A stretch of 64,000 bases of DNA. Origin: Rhizobiales bacterium PAR1. Lineage in GTDB: Bacteria; Pseudomonadota; Alphaproteobacteria; Rhizobiales; Beijerinckiaceae. The notes beneath the pieces are model-generated. The model was not told where the DNA came from. It was given only the letters and a program-made list of their open reading frames with translations, and made no database searches. Shown here in pieces: positions 24,846 through 33,731 of this stretch. Position numbers and translations under genes: made by a program. The first letter of the stretch is position 1. Each line of letters begins with the position of its first letter. The stretch is from NCBI GenBank assembly GCA_002256205.1, contig NKIW01000004.1, forward strand, positions 325,802-389,801. Reading direction: 5' to 3'.

Positions 24846-26501
24846 TCAGGATGGTGGCTTTGCAACAGGCCGAGACCAGAGTTCCGCCGGAACTTCACTC
24901 TCGTCATAAATGCCGAGAAGAATGCCCTTGCGATCCGAGGCGCCACGCATTTTCGCGATCTGGGCCTCGGATCGTGTGGTGCGCTGGCTGGTTCGAAGCC
25001 CCCATTCCGCAAGCGCGGCTTGGAGCCGCGCGCATTCCCCGGCAAACTCCGGATCATCCCCGAGATCGCGGAATTCCTGTGGGTCGGTTGCGAGATCGAA
25101 CAGGAGCGGACGGAAGCCGGGGGCGTGGATATATTTCCAGCGGCCGTCCGTGATCATGAACAGCCTTGCCTGAAGCGGCGCGACATCGAGCTTCGGCGCG
25201 GCTCCGCCGAGACCATAGTCATATTCGCTGATCGCGTATTGGCGCCAAGAAACCGCTTCGCCGCGCAGAAGCGGCATCAGGGAGCGGCCTTCGAGGCGAT
25301 GCTTCTGACCTTCAGAATCGCCGCCCGCCGCGTCGAGAAAGCTCGGCAGGAGATCGATGGTTTCAACGAGGGCGGCATGGGTTGTGCCGCGCGTGCCATC
25401 CGCCGAAGGGCGTGGATCGGCAATGATCAGCGGTACCTTGACGCTGGGATCATGGAAGAGATCCTTCTCGCCGAGCCAGTGATCGCCGAGATAATCGCCG
25501 TGATCGGAGGTGAAAACCACCAGCGTTTCCTGCGCAAGGCCGCGCTGTTCCAGAAAGGCGAAGAGCAGGCCAAGCTGATCATCGATCTGGCTGATCAGCC
25601 CCATATAGACCGGGATCACCGCCTCCCTCACCTCATCGCGCGCAAAGCTTTTCCCGATGCGGTTTTCCATGAAGGCGCGATAAACCGGATGCGGGTTCTG
25701 GCGCTCACCGTCCGAGCGGGCGAGCGGGATGACATGTTCCTCTCCGTACATCGCGTGGTAGGGCGCGGGCGCAATGTAAGGCCAGTGTGGCTTGATGAAC
25801 GAGAGGTGCAAACACCAGCGATTTTCACCCGCCTCTTCGATGAACTCCATCGCGCGGCGGGTCATATAAGGTGTTTCGCTATCTTCCTCGCGGACGCGCG
25901 CCGGCTGCGGAGCATGGCGCATGGCAAAGCCGTTGCCGATCTCGCCGCCTTCAGCTGCGACGCCATTCGCCCAATCCTGCCAACCATAGTCGCCCGGATA
26001 GCCCTTCTCGCGCAGGTAGTCCTCGTAACGCGGCAGGTTGGGATCGTAGCGCCCGTCCGGTCCCACGGGGTGAAGCCCGTCATCGCGATTAAAGGGGTCG
26101 AAGCCGCATTCGGCGACGCGGACGCCGATGATCGAGTCCGGGGCAATGCCCAGGCGCTCCATCCCTTCGGTATCGGCACGCATATGGGTCTTGCCAACCA
26201 GCGTTGCCGCCATGCCGAGCGGGCGAAGGTAATCGCCCATCGTCATCTCGCCGACCTTCAGCGGCACACCATTCCATGAGGCGCCATGCGAGGAGACATA
26301 GCGCCCGGTGTAAAATGACATCCGCGACGCGCCACACACCGGAGACTGGCAATAGGCATTGGTGAAGCGCACACCGCGCGCGGCCAGCGCATCGATATTC
26401 GGCGTCCTGATATGAGGATGGCCGGCGCAGCCGAGGTAATCGAACCGCAACTGGTCGCACATGATGAAAAGGATATTGCGGATCGGGCGTTCGCTCGGCA
26501 C
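24846..26501 (-). CDS. Sulfatase-family hydrolase, similar to phosphonate monoester hydrolase
   Basis: 551 residues. Alkaline-phosphatase superfamily sulfatase: N-terminal metal site NILFIMCDQLRFDYLG, formylglycine site PVCGASRMSFYTGRY with the convertible Cys56, VGKTHM, FIKPHWPYIAPAPYHAMY, FTSDHGDYLGDHWLGEKD (metal Asp/His) and the WKYIHAPGFRPLLFDL C-terminal subdomain. The APYHAMY and PLLFDLATDP blocks recall the Rhizobium phosphonate monoester hydrolase/phosphodiesterase, whereas choline sulfatase differs. The site reads C-x-A-x-R rather than C-x-P-x-R, a tolerated variant. No signal peptide, so cytoplasmic: substrate is probably imported by the linked ABC system and then hydrolysed. Lies 3 bases after the TetR gene. 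Confidence 0.85.
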   Translation of the reverse strand: MPSERPIRNILFIMCDQLRFDYLGCAGHPHIRTPNIDALAARGVRFTNAYCQSPVCGASRMSFYTGRYVSSHGASWNGVPLKVGEMTMGDYLRPLGMAATLVGKTHMRADTEGMERLGIAPDSIIGVRVAECGFDPFNRDDGLHPVGPDGRYDPNLPRYEDYLREKGYPGDYGWQDWANGVAAEGGEIGNGFAMRHAPQPARVREEDSETPYMTRRAMEFIEEAGENRWCLHLSFIKPHWPYIAPAPYHAMYGEEHVIPLARSDGERQNPHPVYRAFMENRIGKSFARDEVREAVIPVYMGLISQIDDQLGLLFAFLEQRGLAQETLVVFTSDHGDYLGDHWLGEKDLFHDPSVKVPLIIADPRPSADGTRGTTHAALVETIDLLPSFLDAAGGDSEGQKHRLEGRSLMPLLRGEAVSWRQYAISEYDYGLGGAAPKLDVAPLQARLFMITDGRWKYIHAPGFRPLLFDLATDPQEFRDLGDDPEFAGECARLQAALAEWGLRTSQRTTRSEAQIAKMRGASDRKGILLGIYDESEVPAELWSRPVAKPPS

Positions 26502-26504
26502 GCG

Positions 26505-27104
26505 TTATTTCCGTCTGGTGCCATAAGCGTGATGCACGACACGGCTGAACGAGCGATAGAGCTGCTCAAGCCGGTCGAAATTACCGCCATCCTGCGTGAT
26601 AGGCCCGGCGGAATTGGCAATCGCCACGAGTTGCAGGGCAATATCCGAACGGGGAATGTCGTTCGAGAGTTCCCCCTTCGCCACTGCCTGATCAATGCCG
26701 TCGATGACGAGATTTTCCAGCGTGACGCCAAAATCCGCCAGCGCCTTTCGCGCCTTGGGGCCGATGACATCCCGCTCAAGCCGCATACGACCGATCAGGC
26801 TCCATGGGTTCGCGGTGACACCTGTCGGATTGTAGCGCAGGTAGCGCTGACGGTTCGATTCCATCATGCCGTGGATTTTCGCCTCAAAAGAGGCGTCGCT
26901 TTTCCAGTTCGCGGTCCAACTCGCCAGCGTCTCATCGACGTAATCGACAATCACCTCCTCGGCGAGGTTGAGCTTGTTGCCGTAGTAATAATGGATGTTC
27001 GCCCGCGTGGTCTTGAGCACCTCGGCAATGTCGCGGAAGCGGAAGCCCTGATAGCCATTGCGAATGAGCAATTCTGTCGAGACGTTCTTGATCTCGTCCT
27101 TCAT
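26505..27104 (-). CDS. TetR family transcriptional regulator
   Basis: 199 residues from ATG 27104, where the TetR domain begins (MKDEIKNVSTELLIRNGYQG). The helix-turn-helix reads FRFRDIAEVLKTTRANIHYYYGNKLNLAEEV, a clear TetR pattern. The C-terminal ligand domain is unassigned. As the first gene of the sulfatase-transporter unit and divergent from the hut importer, it probably autoregulates that unit. An earlier in-frame ATG at 27278 would add 58 residues with no TetR homology. Confidence 0.88.
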   Translation of the reverse strand: MKDEIKNVSTELLIRNGYQGFRFRDIAEVLKTTRANIHYYYGNKLNLAEEVIVDYVDETLASWTANWKSDASFEAKIHGMMESNRQRYLRYNPTGVTANPWSLIGRMRLERDVIGPKARKALADFGVTLENLVIDGIDQAVAKGELSNDIPRSDIALQLVAIANSAGPITQDGGNFDRLEQLYRSFSRVVHHAYGTRRK

Positions 27105-27304
27105 GCCTGTCGCCCCACGCCGATCCCGAACCGCTTCCTGTCCTATCGTTGTGCGACGTTCTGGCCGAGCCGTCCAGAGGATGCCGGCGGATAAGCCGCG
27201 CTGTGCACCGGATATCAGCAGATTGCCCGGATCGATGCAGCTGGAATGCCCGTGGTTTTCTGAGGCGAGCCGTGGCAAGCTCGTTTCACAGAACGATTGT
27301 TTAT

Positions 27305-27316
27305 TTGTCTAGACAA
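27305..27316. promoter_or_regulatory. Candidate HutC operator before the hut importer
   Basis: Perfect 12-bp palindrome TTGTCTAGACAA, 56 bases before the start of the binding-protein gene. It resembles the known HutC operator core TTGTATRTACAA, and a 10/12 match to it lies at 32486-32497 before hutI. The pairing of the two sites with hutC in the same locus supports HutC control; this remains inference. Confidence 0.6.
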
Positions 27317-27371
27317 TTAATCGGGGCGATGCTTGTATCGCCCTCAGTCACCGCCACAGGGAGCCGGAACC

Positions 27372-28334
27372 ATGACCAAATCTCTCGCTGCCATTGCCTT
27401 GTCGTCCGCCGTTGTTGCCGCATCCTGTCTCGCCTTTGGTTCCGCCCAGGCGCAGGAAACCAAGGTCTCGATCGGTTATGCCGGCTGGACCGGCTTTGCA
27501 CCGCTGACGCTCGCCAAGGAAGCCGGCATCTTCAAGAAGAACGGCCTTGATGTAACGCTGAAGAAGATCCCTCAGGCCTCGCGCCATCTCGCGCTGCTCT
27601 CGGGCGATATCCAGTGCGCGGCAACCACGGTGGAAACATGGGTCGTCTGGAACGCCAACGGTGTACCGACCAAGCAGATTTTCCAGCTCGACAAGAGCTA
27701 TGGCGCGGACGGCATGGTCGTGCGCTCCTCAACGGCCAAGATCGCCGATCTCAAGGGCAAGACCGTGGCCGCCTCGGCGCCGGGCACCGCACCCTATTTC
27801 ACGCTGGCGTGGTTCCTCAAGAAGAACGGCCTTTCGGTGAAGGATGTCACCGTCGTCAACATGGAGCCGGGTCCGGCGGCGCAAGCCTTCATTGCCGGCC
27901 AGAACGACGCCGCGATGACCTATGAGCCCTATCTCTCCGCCGTGCGTGAAGCGCCACAATCGGGCAAGATCATCGCGACAACGCTCGATTATCCGATGAT
28001 CATGGATACCTTCGGCTGCTCTTCCGATTATCTCGCCAAGAACGAGAAGGTCGCCAAGGCACTGACCGACAGCTATTTCGAAGCCATTGCACTGATCGAG
28101 AAGGACAAGGCAAAGTCCTACGAGATCATGGGCGCCGATGTGAAGCAGACCGGCGAAGCCTTCGGTAAATCCGCCGCCAACCTGCGCTGGCAGGACAAGG
28201 CTGCGAACAAGAAGTTCTTCTCCGGCGAACATGCGCAGTTCTCGGCCGAAGCGGCGGACCTGCTGCTCGAGATCGGCATCATCAAGCAGAAGCCGGATAT
28301 CAGCGCGCTCGCCGACACGCGCTTCGTGCAGTAG
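27372..28334 (+). CDS. ABC transporter substrate-binding protein, NitT/TauT (NMT1-like) family, hut-linked
   Basis: 320 residues from ATG 27372 (GGAGCC-type site upstream). Signal peptide ends at SAQAQ. The mature part begins VSIGYAGWTGFAPLTLAKEAG and contains AASAPGTAPYFTLAWFLKKNG and the AFIAGQNDAAMTYEPY block, typical of NMT1/SsuA-like binding proteins for nitrate, taurine, aromatic or heterocyclic compounds. Location between a HutC-like operator and the hut genes suggests it binds histidine, urocanate or a related imidazole. That is unusual because most hut importers are of the polar-amino-acid or HutXWV type. Confidence 0.85.
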   Translation: MTKSLAAIALSSAVVAASCLAFGSAQAQETKVSIGYAGWTGFAPLTLAKEAGIFKKNGLDVTLKKIPQASRHLALLSGDIQCAATTVETWVVWNANGVPTKQIFQLDKSYGADGMVVRSSTAKIADLKGKTVAASAPGTAPYFTLAWFLKKNGLSVKDVTVVNMEPGPAAQAFIAGQNDAAMTYEPYLSAVREAPQSGKIIATTLDYPMIMDTFGCSSDYLAKNEKVAKALTDSYFEAIALIEKDKAKSYEIMGADVKQTGEAFGKSAANLRWQDKAANKKFFSGEHAQFSAEAADLLLEIGIIKQKPDISALADTRFVQ

Positions 28335-28355
28335 GGCGTTAGAATTTTGCCCCGC

Positions 28356-28709
28356 ATGATCTGGTGCTGGCGCTGTAAGACTGAAATGCCAATGTTAGAT
28401 GAGGAGGAGTTCACGCAACTCCACGCTTTCGCGGAGAATGGTCAACGCAGATCCTTCTGGCATTTCTTCAAGCAGCCCAGCGCCATCGAGCGATCGCTGA
28501 ATTGGCAGCGCCTATGGTGCTCTGAATACGAACGGATAACTGGGCACAAAGAGTCCAACCCTAACGTAATCTGGCACCATCGGGTCAGTCTACATGGCCC
28601 ACCCTGCGCAACTTGTGGCAAACCGCTTAGAACGCCCCAAGCGAAGCTTTGTGCATTTTGTGGTTCCGCTGCGGCGGCAGCTCCCGAGGAACGCGATGCG
28701 GCCACTTGA
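28356..28709 (+). CDS. Small zinc-ribbon protein of unknown function
   Basis: About 117 residues from ATG 28356 (a TTG at 28347 is also in frame). Three Cys pairs: CWRC near the N-terminus, then CATCGKPL and LCAFCG near the C-terminus, giving a probable zinc ribbon or rubredoxin-like knuckle. Between them lies a segment rich in Trp, His and charged residues (SFWHFFKQPSAIERSLNWQRLW). I recognise the build from uncharacterised proteobacterial proteins but know no function. It sits between the binding-protein and permease genes of the hut importer and overlaps the permease start by 14 bases. Base composition is somewhat less G+C-rich than the neighbours, suggesting later insertion. Confidence 0.7.
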   Translation: MIWCWRCKTEMPMLDEEEFTQLHAFAENGQRRSFWHFFKQPSAIERSLNWQRLWCSEYERITGHKESNPNVIWHHRVSLHGPPCATCGKPLRTPQAKLCAFCGSAAAAAPEERDAAT

Positions 28710-29469
28710 ACCAATTTCCCAACCCGCCCGCCTCTGGTTGGGCGTGAGCTTTTTCGTCGTCTTCTTTGCCGGCTGGGCGCTGGCAACGCTTGGCGGTTAT
28801 GTTCCGAAAATCTTCCTCGCCGATCCGATCACCATGGTCGAGGACGGCTGGCGGTTGCTGACGAAATTCGGCTTCGGGCTTGATATCGCGATCACCATCT
28901 GGCGCGTGGTCGGCGGCTTCGTGCTGGCCGTGATCGTCGCCGTGCCGCTCGGCATCCTGATGGGCGCCTACAAGCCGATCGAAGCGTTTTTCGAGCCCTT
29001 CGTTTCCTTCGCCCGCTACCTGCCAGCCTCGGCGTTTGTGCCGCTCCTCATCCTCTGGGCTGGCCTTGGCGAGACGCAGAAACTGCTGGTGATTTTCCTC
29101 GGCTCCGTGTTCCAGATCGTGCTGATGGTGGCGGTCGTTGTCGGCAATACGCGGCGTGATCTCGTGGAGGCGGCGTATACGCTCGGTTCGGGCGACCGCT
29201 CGGTTGTACGCCGCGTGCTGATCCCGATGAATGCGCCGGAGATCGCGGAAATCCTTCGCCTCGTCCTCGGATGGGCCTGGACCTACGTTATTGTCGCTGA
29301 GCTCATCGGCTCCTCAGCCGGCATCGGCCATATGATCATAGACTCTCAGGCGCTGATGGCGACCGGGCAGATCATCTTCGGCATCATCGTCATTGGCGTG
29401 ATCGGTCTCGTGTCGGATTTTCTGTTCAAGCTGGTCAACCGGCGCCTCTTCCCCTGGAGACTGGCATGA
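28696..29469 (+). CDS. ABC transporter permease, SsuC/TauC type, hut-linked
   Basis: 257 residues from ATG 28696 (GAGGA ribosome-binding site 28687-28691). Six transmembrane helices; the first reads LWLGVSFFVVFFAGWALATLGG. Contains the class loop ARYLPASAFVPLLILWAGLGETQK and the EAA loop EAAYTLGSGDRSVVRRVLIPMNAPEI. Homodimeric pore of a NitT/TauT importer with the adjacent ATPase. An upstream in-frame ATG (28594) would run antisense to nothing but overlaps the zinc-ribbon gene and lacks homology. The stop TGA lies in the first unit of a 17-bp tandem repeat. Confidence 0.87.
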   Translation: MRPLEPISQPARLWLGVSFFVVFFAGWALATLGGYVPKIFLADPITMVEDGWRLLTKFGFGLDIAITIWRVVGGFVLAVIVAVPLGILMGAYKPIEAFFEPFVSFARYLPASAFVPLLILWAGLGETQKLLVIFLGSVFQIVLMVAVVVGNTRRDLVEAAYTLGSGDRSVVRRVLIPMNAPEIAEILRLVLGWAWTYVIVAELIGSSAGIGHMIIDSQALMATGQIIFGIIVIGVIGLVSDFLFKLVNRRLFPWRLA

Positions 29470-29516
29470 TTGGACGACTGGCATGATTGGACGACTTGCA
29501 TGATTGGGAGGCTGGC

Positions 29517-29520
<4 letters not shown>
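29461..29520 (+). repeat. Three 17-bp tandem units forming a chain of ATGA-coupled mini-ORFs
   Basis: Units at 29461-29477, 29478-29494 (identical) and 29495-29511 (diverged), with a partial fourth at 29512-29520. Each unit carries the ATGA stop/start overlap. The permease stop TGA (29467-29469) overlaps ATG 29466, which encodes MIGRLA and a stop that overlaps ATG 29483. This again encodes MIGRLA and overlaps ATG 29500, which encodes MIGRLA and overlaps ATG 29517, the ATPase start. The third unit has changed GGACGA to GGGAGG, giving a Shine-Dalgarno sequence 5 bases before ATG 29517, yet still encodes MIGRLA. Confidence 0.9.
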
Positions 29521-30299
<779 letters not shown>

Positions 30300-30305
30300 A
30301 GCGGG

Positions 30306-31037
30306 TTATACCCCCACATTCCCACCAGGCCGGAAGTGGCTCGTGAGCTGGTGGCGCTCACCGGGATAGGAGAGGCGGACCCAGGTGATGGTCGCCTCAC
30401 CCTGCCACGTCCGCCGCTCGATAACGAGGCAGGCCGCCTTGCGGGCGATCTCGAGCTTCTCCGCAATCAACGGGCTGGCGAGATCTGCCTGAATGACATG
30501 TTCGGCATTGGTCCAAGGCACGACATTCAACAGCCAAGTACCGGGTGGAGAATCCTCGAATGCTTCAGTGGAGGCCGCAGGAACCACAGAAAGGTTCATC
30601 AGCCGCTCTTCAAAAACGAAAGGCCGGTTGCCAGCGTAGTGCATCACGGTCAGCGCGAGCACCTTGCCGCGCGCGGGCACGGCGAGTCGGGCGGCATCCT
30701 CCGCCGTAATCCGGCGCTCCTCCCGTGAGAGGATTTCGAAGCGATACTTTCGACCCGTCGCGAGAATTTCAGCCTTGATGTCATGGATCGAGAGGATGGT
30801 TTCCTGCGATTTCGGGCTTGCGACAAACGAGCCGGAGCGACGCTTACGGATCACCAGACCAGCTTTCGCGAGCGCCGAGAGCGCCTTGTTCACGGTCATG
30901 CGCGAGCAATCGTATTGTGCCTGCAACTCGTGCTCCGCCGGCACGCGCGCGCCTGGCCCCCATTCACCGCTCGCAATCTTGGCCTGAAGATCGCGCTCGA
31001 TGGCGAGATAACGCGGCAGGGGGGCTTCGATATTCAA
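30306..31037 (-). CDS. hutC: Histidine utilisation repressor HutC (GntR/UTRA)
   Basis: 243 residues. N-terminal GntR winged helix (GPGARVPAEHELQAQYDCSRMTVNKALSALAKAGLV), then a UTRA effector domain with LALTVMHYAGNRPFVFEERLMN and a C-terminal SYPGERHQLTSHFRP block characteristic of HutC. In known systems HutC represses hut genes and is released by urocanate. Encoded 18 bases after hutF and transcribed with it; convergent with the importer. Candidate operators at 27305-27316 and 32486-32497. Confidence 0.92.
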   Translation of the reverse strand: MNIEAPLPRYLAIERDLQAKIASGEWGPGARVPAEHELQAQYDCSRMTVNKALSALAKAGLVIRKRRSGSFVASPKSQETILSIHDIKAEILATGRKYRFEILSREERRITAEDAARLAVPARGKVLALTVMHYAGNRPFVFEERLMNLSVVPAASTEAFEDSPPGTWLLNVVPWTNAEHVIQADLASPLIAEKLEIARKAACLVIERRTWQGEATITWVRLSYPGERHQLTSHFRPGGNVGV

Positions 31038-31055
31038 GGGAAGGCTCCGGGTAGG

Positions 31056-32411
31056 CTAGAGCGCCGCAAGACGCGTGAGCGCTTTGGTGTAGCGCCGCGT
31101 GATAGCTTCACGCGCGAGATGGCGCCCTGCATTCACCCGCTCGATGCCGCCGACATACACGCTTTGAACGGCGCGCGCACCTGCAACAAAAAGATAGGAA
31201 TCAAGCCAGCGATCTCCGTTCACAGCGACCAGATCGGGATGGTCCGCATCCAGCACGACGATATCTGCGCGGAACCCCTTCTCGATCCGGCCGATCTCGC
31301 GATCAAGTGCCTGCGCGCCGCCCGAAAGCGCGCCCCGATAGAGCGCGAGACCCGTGGATTGGCCTTCCTTTTCGGGGAAAATATTGCGGGCACGCAGCGC
31401 GAGGCGCTGGCTGTATTCGAGCAGTTTCAATTCGCCCGGAGCTGTGATCTCAACGTTGGAATCGGTGCCGACACCGAAGCGTCCGCCTGCGGTGAGCATG
31501 GTCGGCGCGTCAAAAATACCGTCGCCGAGGTTCGCCTCGGTGATCGGGCAGAGCCCTGCGACAGCACCGGAGCGCGCCACCGCGCGCCCTTCCGCTTCGG
31601 TCATGTGCGTCGCATGGATCAGGCACCACCGCTGATCGACCGCGACGTGATCATAGAGCCATTCGACCGGACGCCGCCCGCTCCAGGCAATGCAATCCTC
31701 AACCTCGCGCATCTGTTCTGCAATGTGGATGTGGATCGGCCCTGTTGGATGTGCCTTCAGAAGTGCCGCAAGACTTTCGGGCGTCACAGCGCGCAAGGAG
31801 TGCGGTGCAATGCCGATATTCGCATCCGCAAGCGGCGCAATGGCCCGTTTCGAGCCTTCGAACAGCCGGGCGTAAGCCTCGGGATCATTGATGAAGCGCC
31901 GCTGTCCTTCCGTGGGAAGCGCGGCACCAAAGCCGCCCTGCGCATAGAACACCGGCAGCAGCGTGAGGCCGATCCCGGTCTCCTCTGCCGCTGCGGCGAT
32001 GCGCTCGGCGTGCTCGGCGATATTGGCGTAAGGCACGCCGCCAATACCGTGATGGAGATAATGGAATTCACCAACGGCAGTAAAACCGGTCTCCAGCATT
32101 TCCATGAAGGCGTAGGCGGCGATGGCCTCGACATCCTCCGGCGTCAGCGCGCCGAGGAAGCGATACATCACCTGCCGCCACGACCAGAAACTGTCCGAGG
32201 TCGGCCCACGCGTCTCGCCGAGCCCGGCCATGCCGCGTTGAAAGGTATGGCTATGCAGGGAAGCCAGGCCGGGCAGAGCGATTCCGGCTTGCGTCGGCGT
32301 CGGCGTCGCATAGCTTTCGACCTCGACGATGACACCCTCTTCAACGCCGACACGAACATTCCTCGCCCATCCCTCCGGGAGCAGGGCCGCGTCAAAATGC
32401 AGGCTGCGCAT
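31056..32411 (-). CDS. hutF: N-formimidoylglutamate deiminase HutF
   Basis: 451 residues from ATG 32411; the frame opens 14 codons earlier without homology. Amidohydrolase-fold enzyme converting N-formimidoyl-glutamate to N-formyl-glutamate and ammonia. Metal site motif LPGLASLHSHTFQRGMAGL at the N-terminus, FHYLHHGIGG, the IHIHIAEQMREVEDC block with HxH, and GVGTDSNVEITAPGELKLLEYSQRL with the metal Asp. Its presence with HutG shows the five-step hut route in which formate and glutamate, not formamide, are the products. Divergent from hutI, with a candidate HutC site between. Confidence 0.93.
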   Translation of the reverse strand: MRSLHFDAALLPEGWARNVRVGVEEGVIVEVESYATPTPTQAGIALPGLASLHSHTFQRGMAGLGETRGPTSDSFWSWRQVMYRFLGALTPEDVEAIAAYAFMEMLETGFTAVGEFHYLHHGIGGVPYANIAEHAERIAAAAEETGIGLTLLPVFYAQGGFGAALPTEGQRRFINDPEAYARLFEGSKRAIAPLADANIGIAPHSLRAVTPESLAALLKAHPTGPIHIHIAEQMREVEDCIAWSGRRPVEWLYDHVAVDQRWCLIHATHMTEAEGRAVARSGAVAGLCPITEANLGDGIFDAPTMLTAGGRFGVGTDSNVEITAPGELKLLEYSQRLALRARNIFPEKEGQSTGLALYRGALSGGAQALDREIGRIEKGFRADIVVLDADHPDLVAVNGDRWLDSYLFVAGARAVQSVYVGGIERVNAGRHLAREAITRRYTKALTRLAAL

Positions 32412-32485
32412 GATCCTTCCGGCCTCGCGGCCGCCTTCCAGCAGGGGTTCCAAAAACTGCTGGACACTAGCCCAGCATCGCTATT

Positions 32486-32497
32486 ATGTATAGACAA
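32486..32497. promoter_or_regulatory. Candidate HutC operator between hutF and hutI
   Basis: ATGTATAGACAA matches the perfect palindrome at 27305-27316 at 10 of 12 positions and the HutC core TTGTATRTACAA well. It lies 26 bases before the hutI start and 75 bases before the hutF start, so one site could control both directions. Confidence 0.5.
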
Positions 32498-32522
32498 ATA
32501 AACATCACCTCGGGAGGGTATC

Positions 32523-33731
32523 ATGCCGTTCGACCGCCTCTGGCGCAATGCCCGGATCGCGACGATGGCGGAGCGTCAACCCGGCCTTGGCGTCATCGAG
32601 CAGGGTGCCCTTGCAAGCCGAGGTGGCCGCATCATCTATGTCGGCCCGGAGGCGGATTTGCCCGTTGGCCCGATCGCCAAAGAGACGATCGACTGCGAGG
32701 GACGCTGGATCACGCCGGGGCTCGTCGATTGCCATACGCACCTTGTCTACGGCGGCAACCGCGCAAAGGAATTCGAGTTGCGCCTTGCCGGAGCGAGCTA
32801 CGAGGAGATCGCCCGCGCCGGTGGCGGTATCCTCTCGACCGTTGCCGCCACGCGCGCCGCGAGCCTTGAAACGCTGGTGGCCAGCGCCTTACCCCGTCTA
32901 GATCACCTGCTCGCTGAGGGTGTCACGACGGTGGAGATCAAGTCCGGCTACGGGCTTGATTTGAACACCGAGGCACAGATGCTGCGGGCAGCGCGGCGTC
33001 TTGGGGAAATCCGCGATGTCAGCGTCGCGACAACCTTCCTTGGCGCGCATGCCCTGCCGGCAGAAGCAGCGGGTGACAAGGACACCTATATCGCGCGGCT
33101 CTGTGACGAAGTTCTGCCCGCGATTGCGGCCGAAGGGCTCGCCGATGCGGTTGATGCCTTCTGCGAGGGCATTGCGTTTTCGCTTCAGCAGACTGCCCGC
33201 GTTTTCGAGACGGCGCGAAAGCTCGGCCTGCCGGTGAAGCTTCATGCCGATCAACTGTCGAACCTCGGCGGGGCGGCGCTGGCGGCACGGTTCGGCGCGC
33301 TTTCGGCGGATCACCTCGAATACACCGACGAGACGGGCGCGGCAGCCATGGCCAAGGCCGGCACCGTCGCGGTGCTGCTGCCGGGCGCGTTCTATTTCAT
33401 CCGCGAAACGCAAAAGCCGCCCGTCGAGCTCTTCCGCAAGGCCGGCACGAAAATCGCGCTGGCAACGGATTGTAACCCCGGCTCCTCGCCGCTGACCTCG
33501 CTGCTCCTGACCATGAACATGGGCGCGACTCTCTTCCGCCTTACGGTCGAGGAATGCCTTGCCGGGGTGACGCGAGAAGCCGCGCGCGCGCTTGGCAAGC
33601 TTGATGAGATCGGCACGCTGGAAGTCGGCAAGTCCTGCGATCTTGCGATCTGGGACATCGAGACGCCAGCCGAACTTGTCTACCGCATCGGGTTCAACCC
33701 GCTCCATACCCGCATCCGGAGAGGCCTATGA
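32523..33731 (+). CDS. hutI: Imidazolonepropionase HutI
   Basis: 402 residues, preceded by a strong GGGAGGG site. Amidohydrolase that opens imidazolone-5-propionate to N-formimidoyl-glutamate. Motifs: [20 protein letters not shown] (metal His pair), [29 protein letters not shown] (metal His), [10 protein letters not shown] and [12 protein letters not shown] (metal Asp). Overlaps hutH by 4 bases. Confidence 0.95.
   Translation: MPFDRLWRNARIATMAERQPGLGVIEQGALASRGGRIIYVGPEADLPVGPIAKETIDCEGRWITPGLVDCHTHLVYGGNRAKEFELRLAGASYEEIARAGGGILSTVAATRAASLETLVASALPRLDHLLAEGVTTVEIKSGYGLDLNTEAQMLRAARRLGEIRDVSVATTFLGAHALPAEAAGDKDTYIARLCDEVLPAIAAEGLADAVDAFCEGIAFSLQQTARVFETARKLGLPVKLHADQLSNLGGAALAARFGALSADHLEYTDETGAAAMAKAGTVAVLLPGAFYFIRETQKPPVELFRKAGTKIALATDCNPGSSPLTSLLLTMNMGATLFRLTVEECLAGVTREAARALGKLDEIGTLEVGKSCDLAIWDIETPAELVYRIGFNPLHTRIRRGL

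Noticed and set aside
24720-26279. 519-codon open frame on the plus strand
   Set aside because: Antisense to the sulfatase gene, whose motifs are intact.
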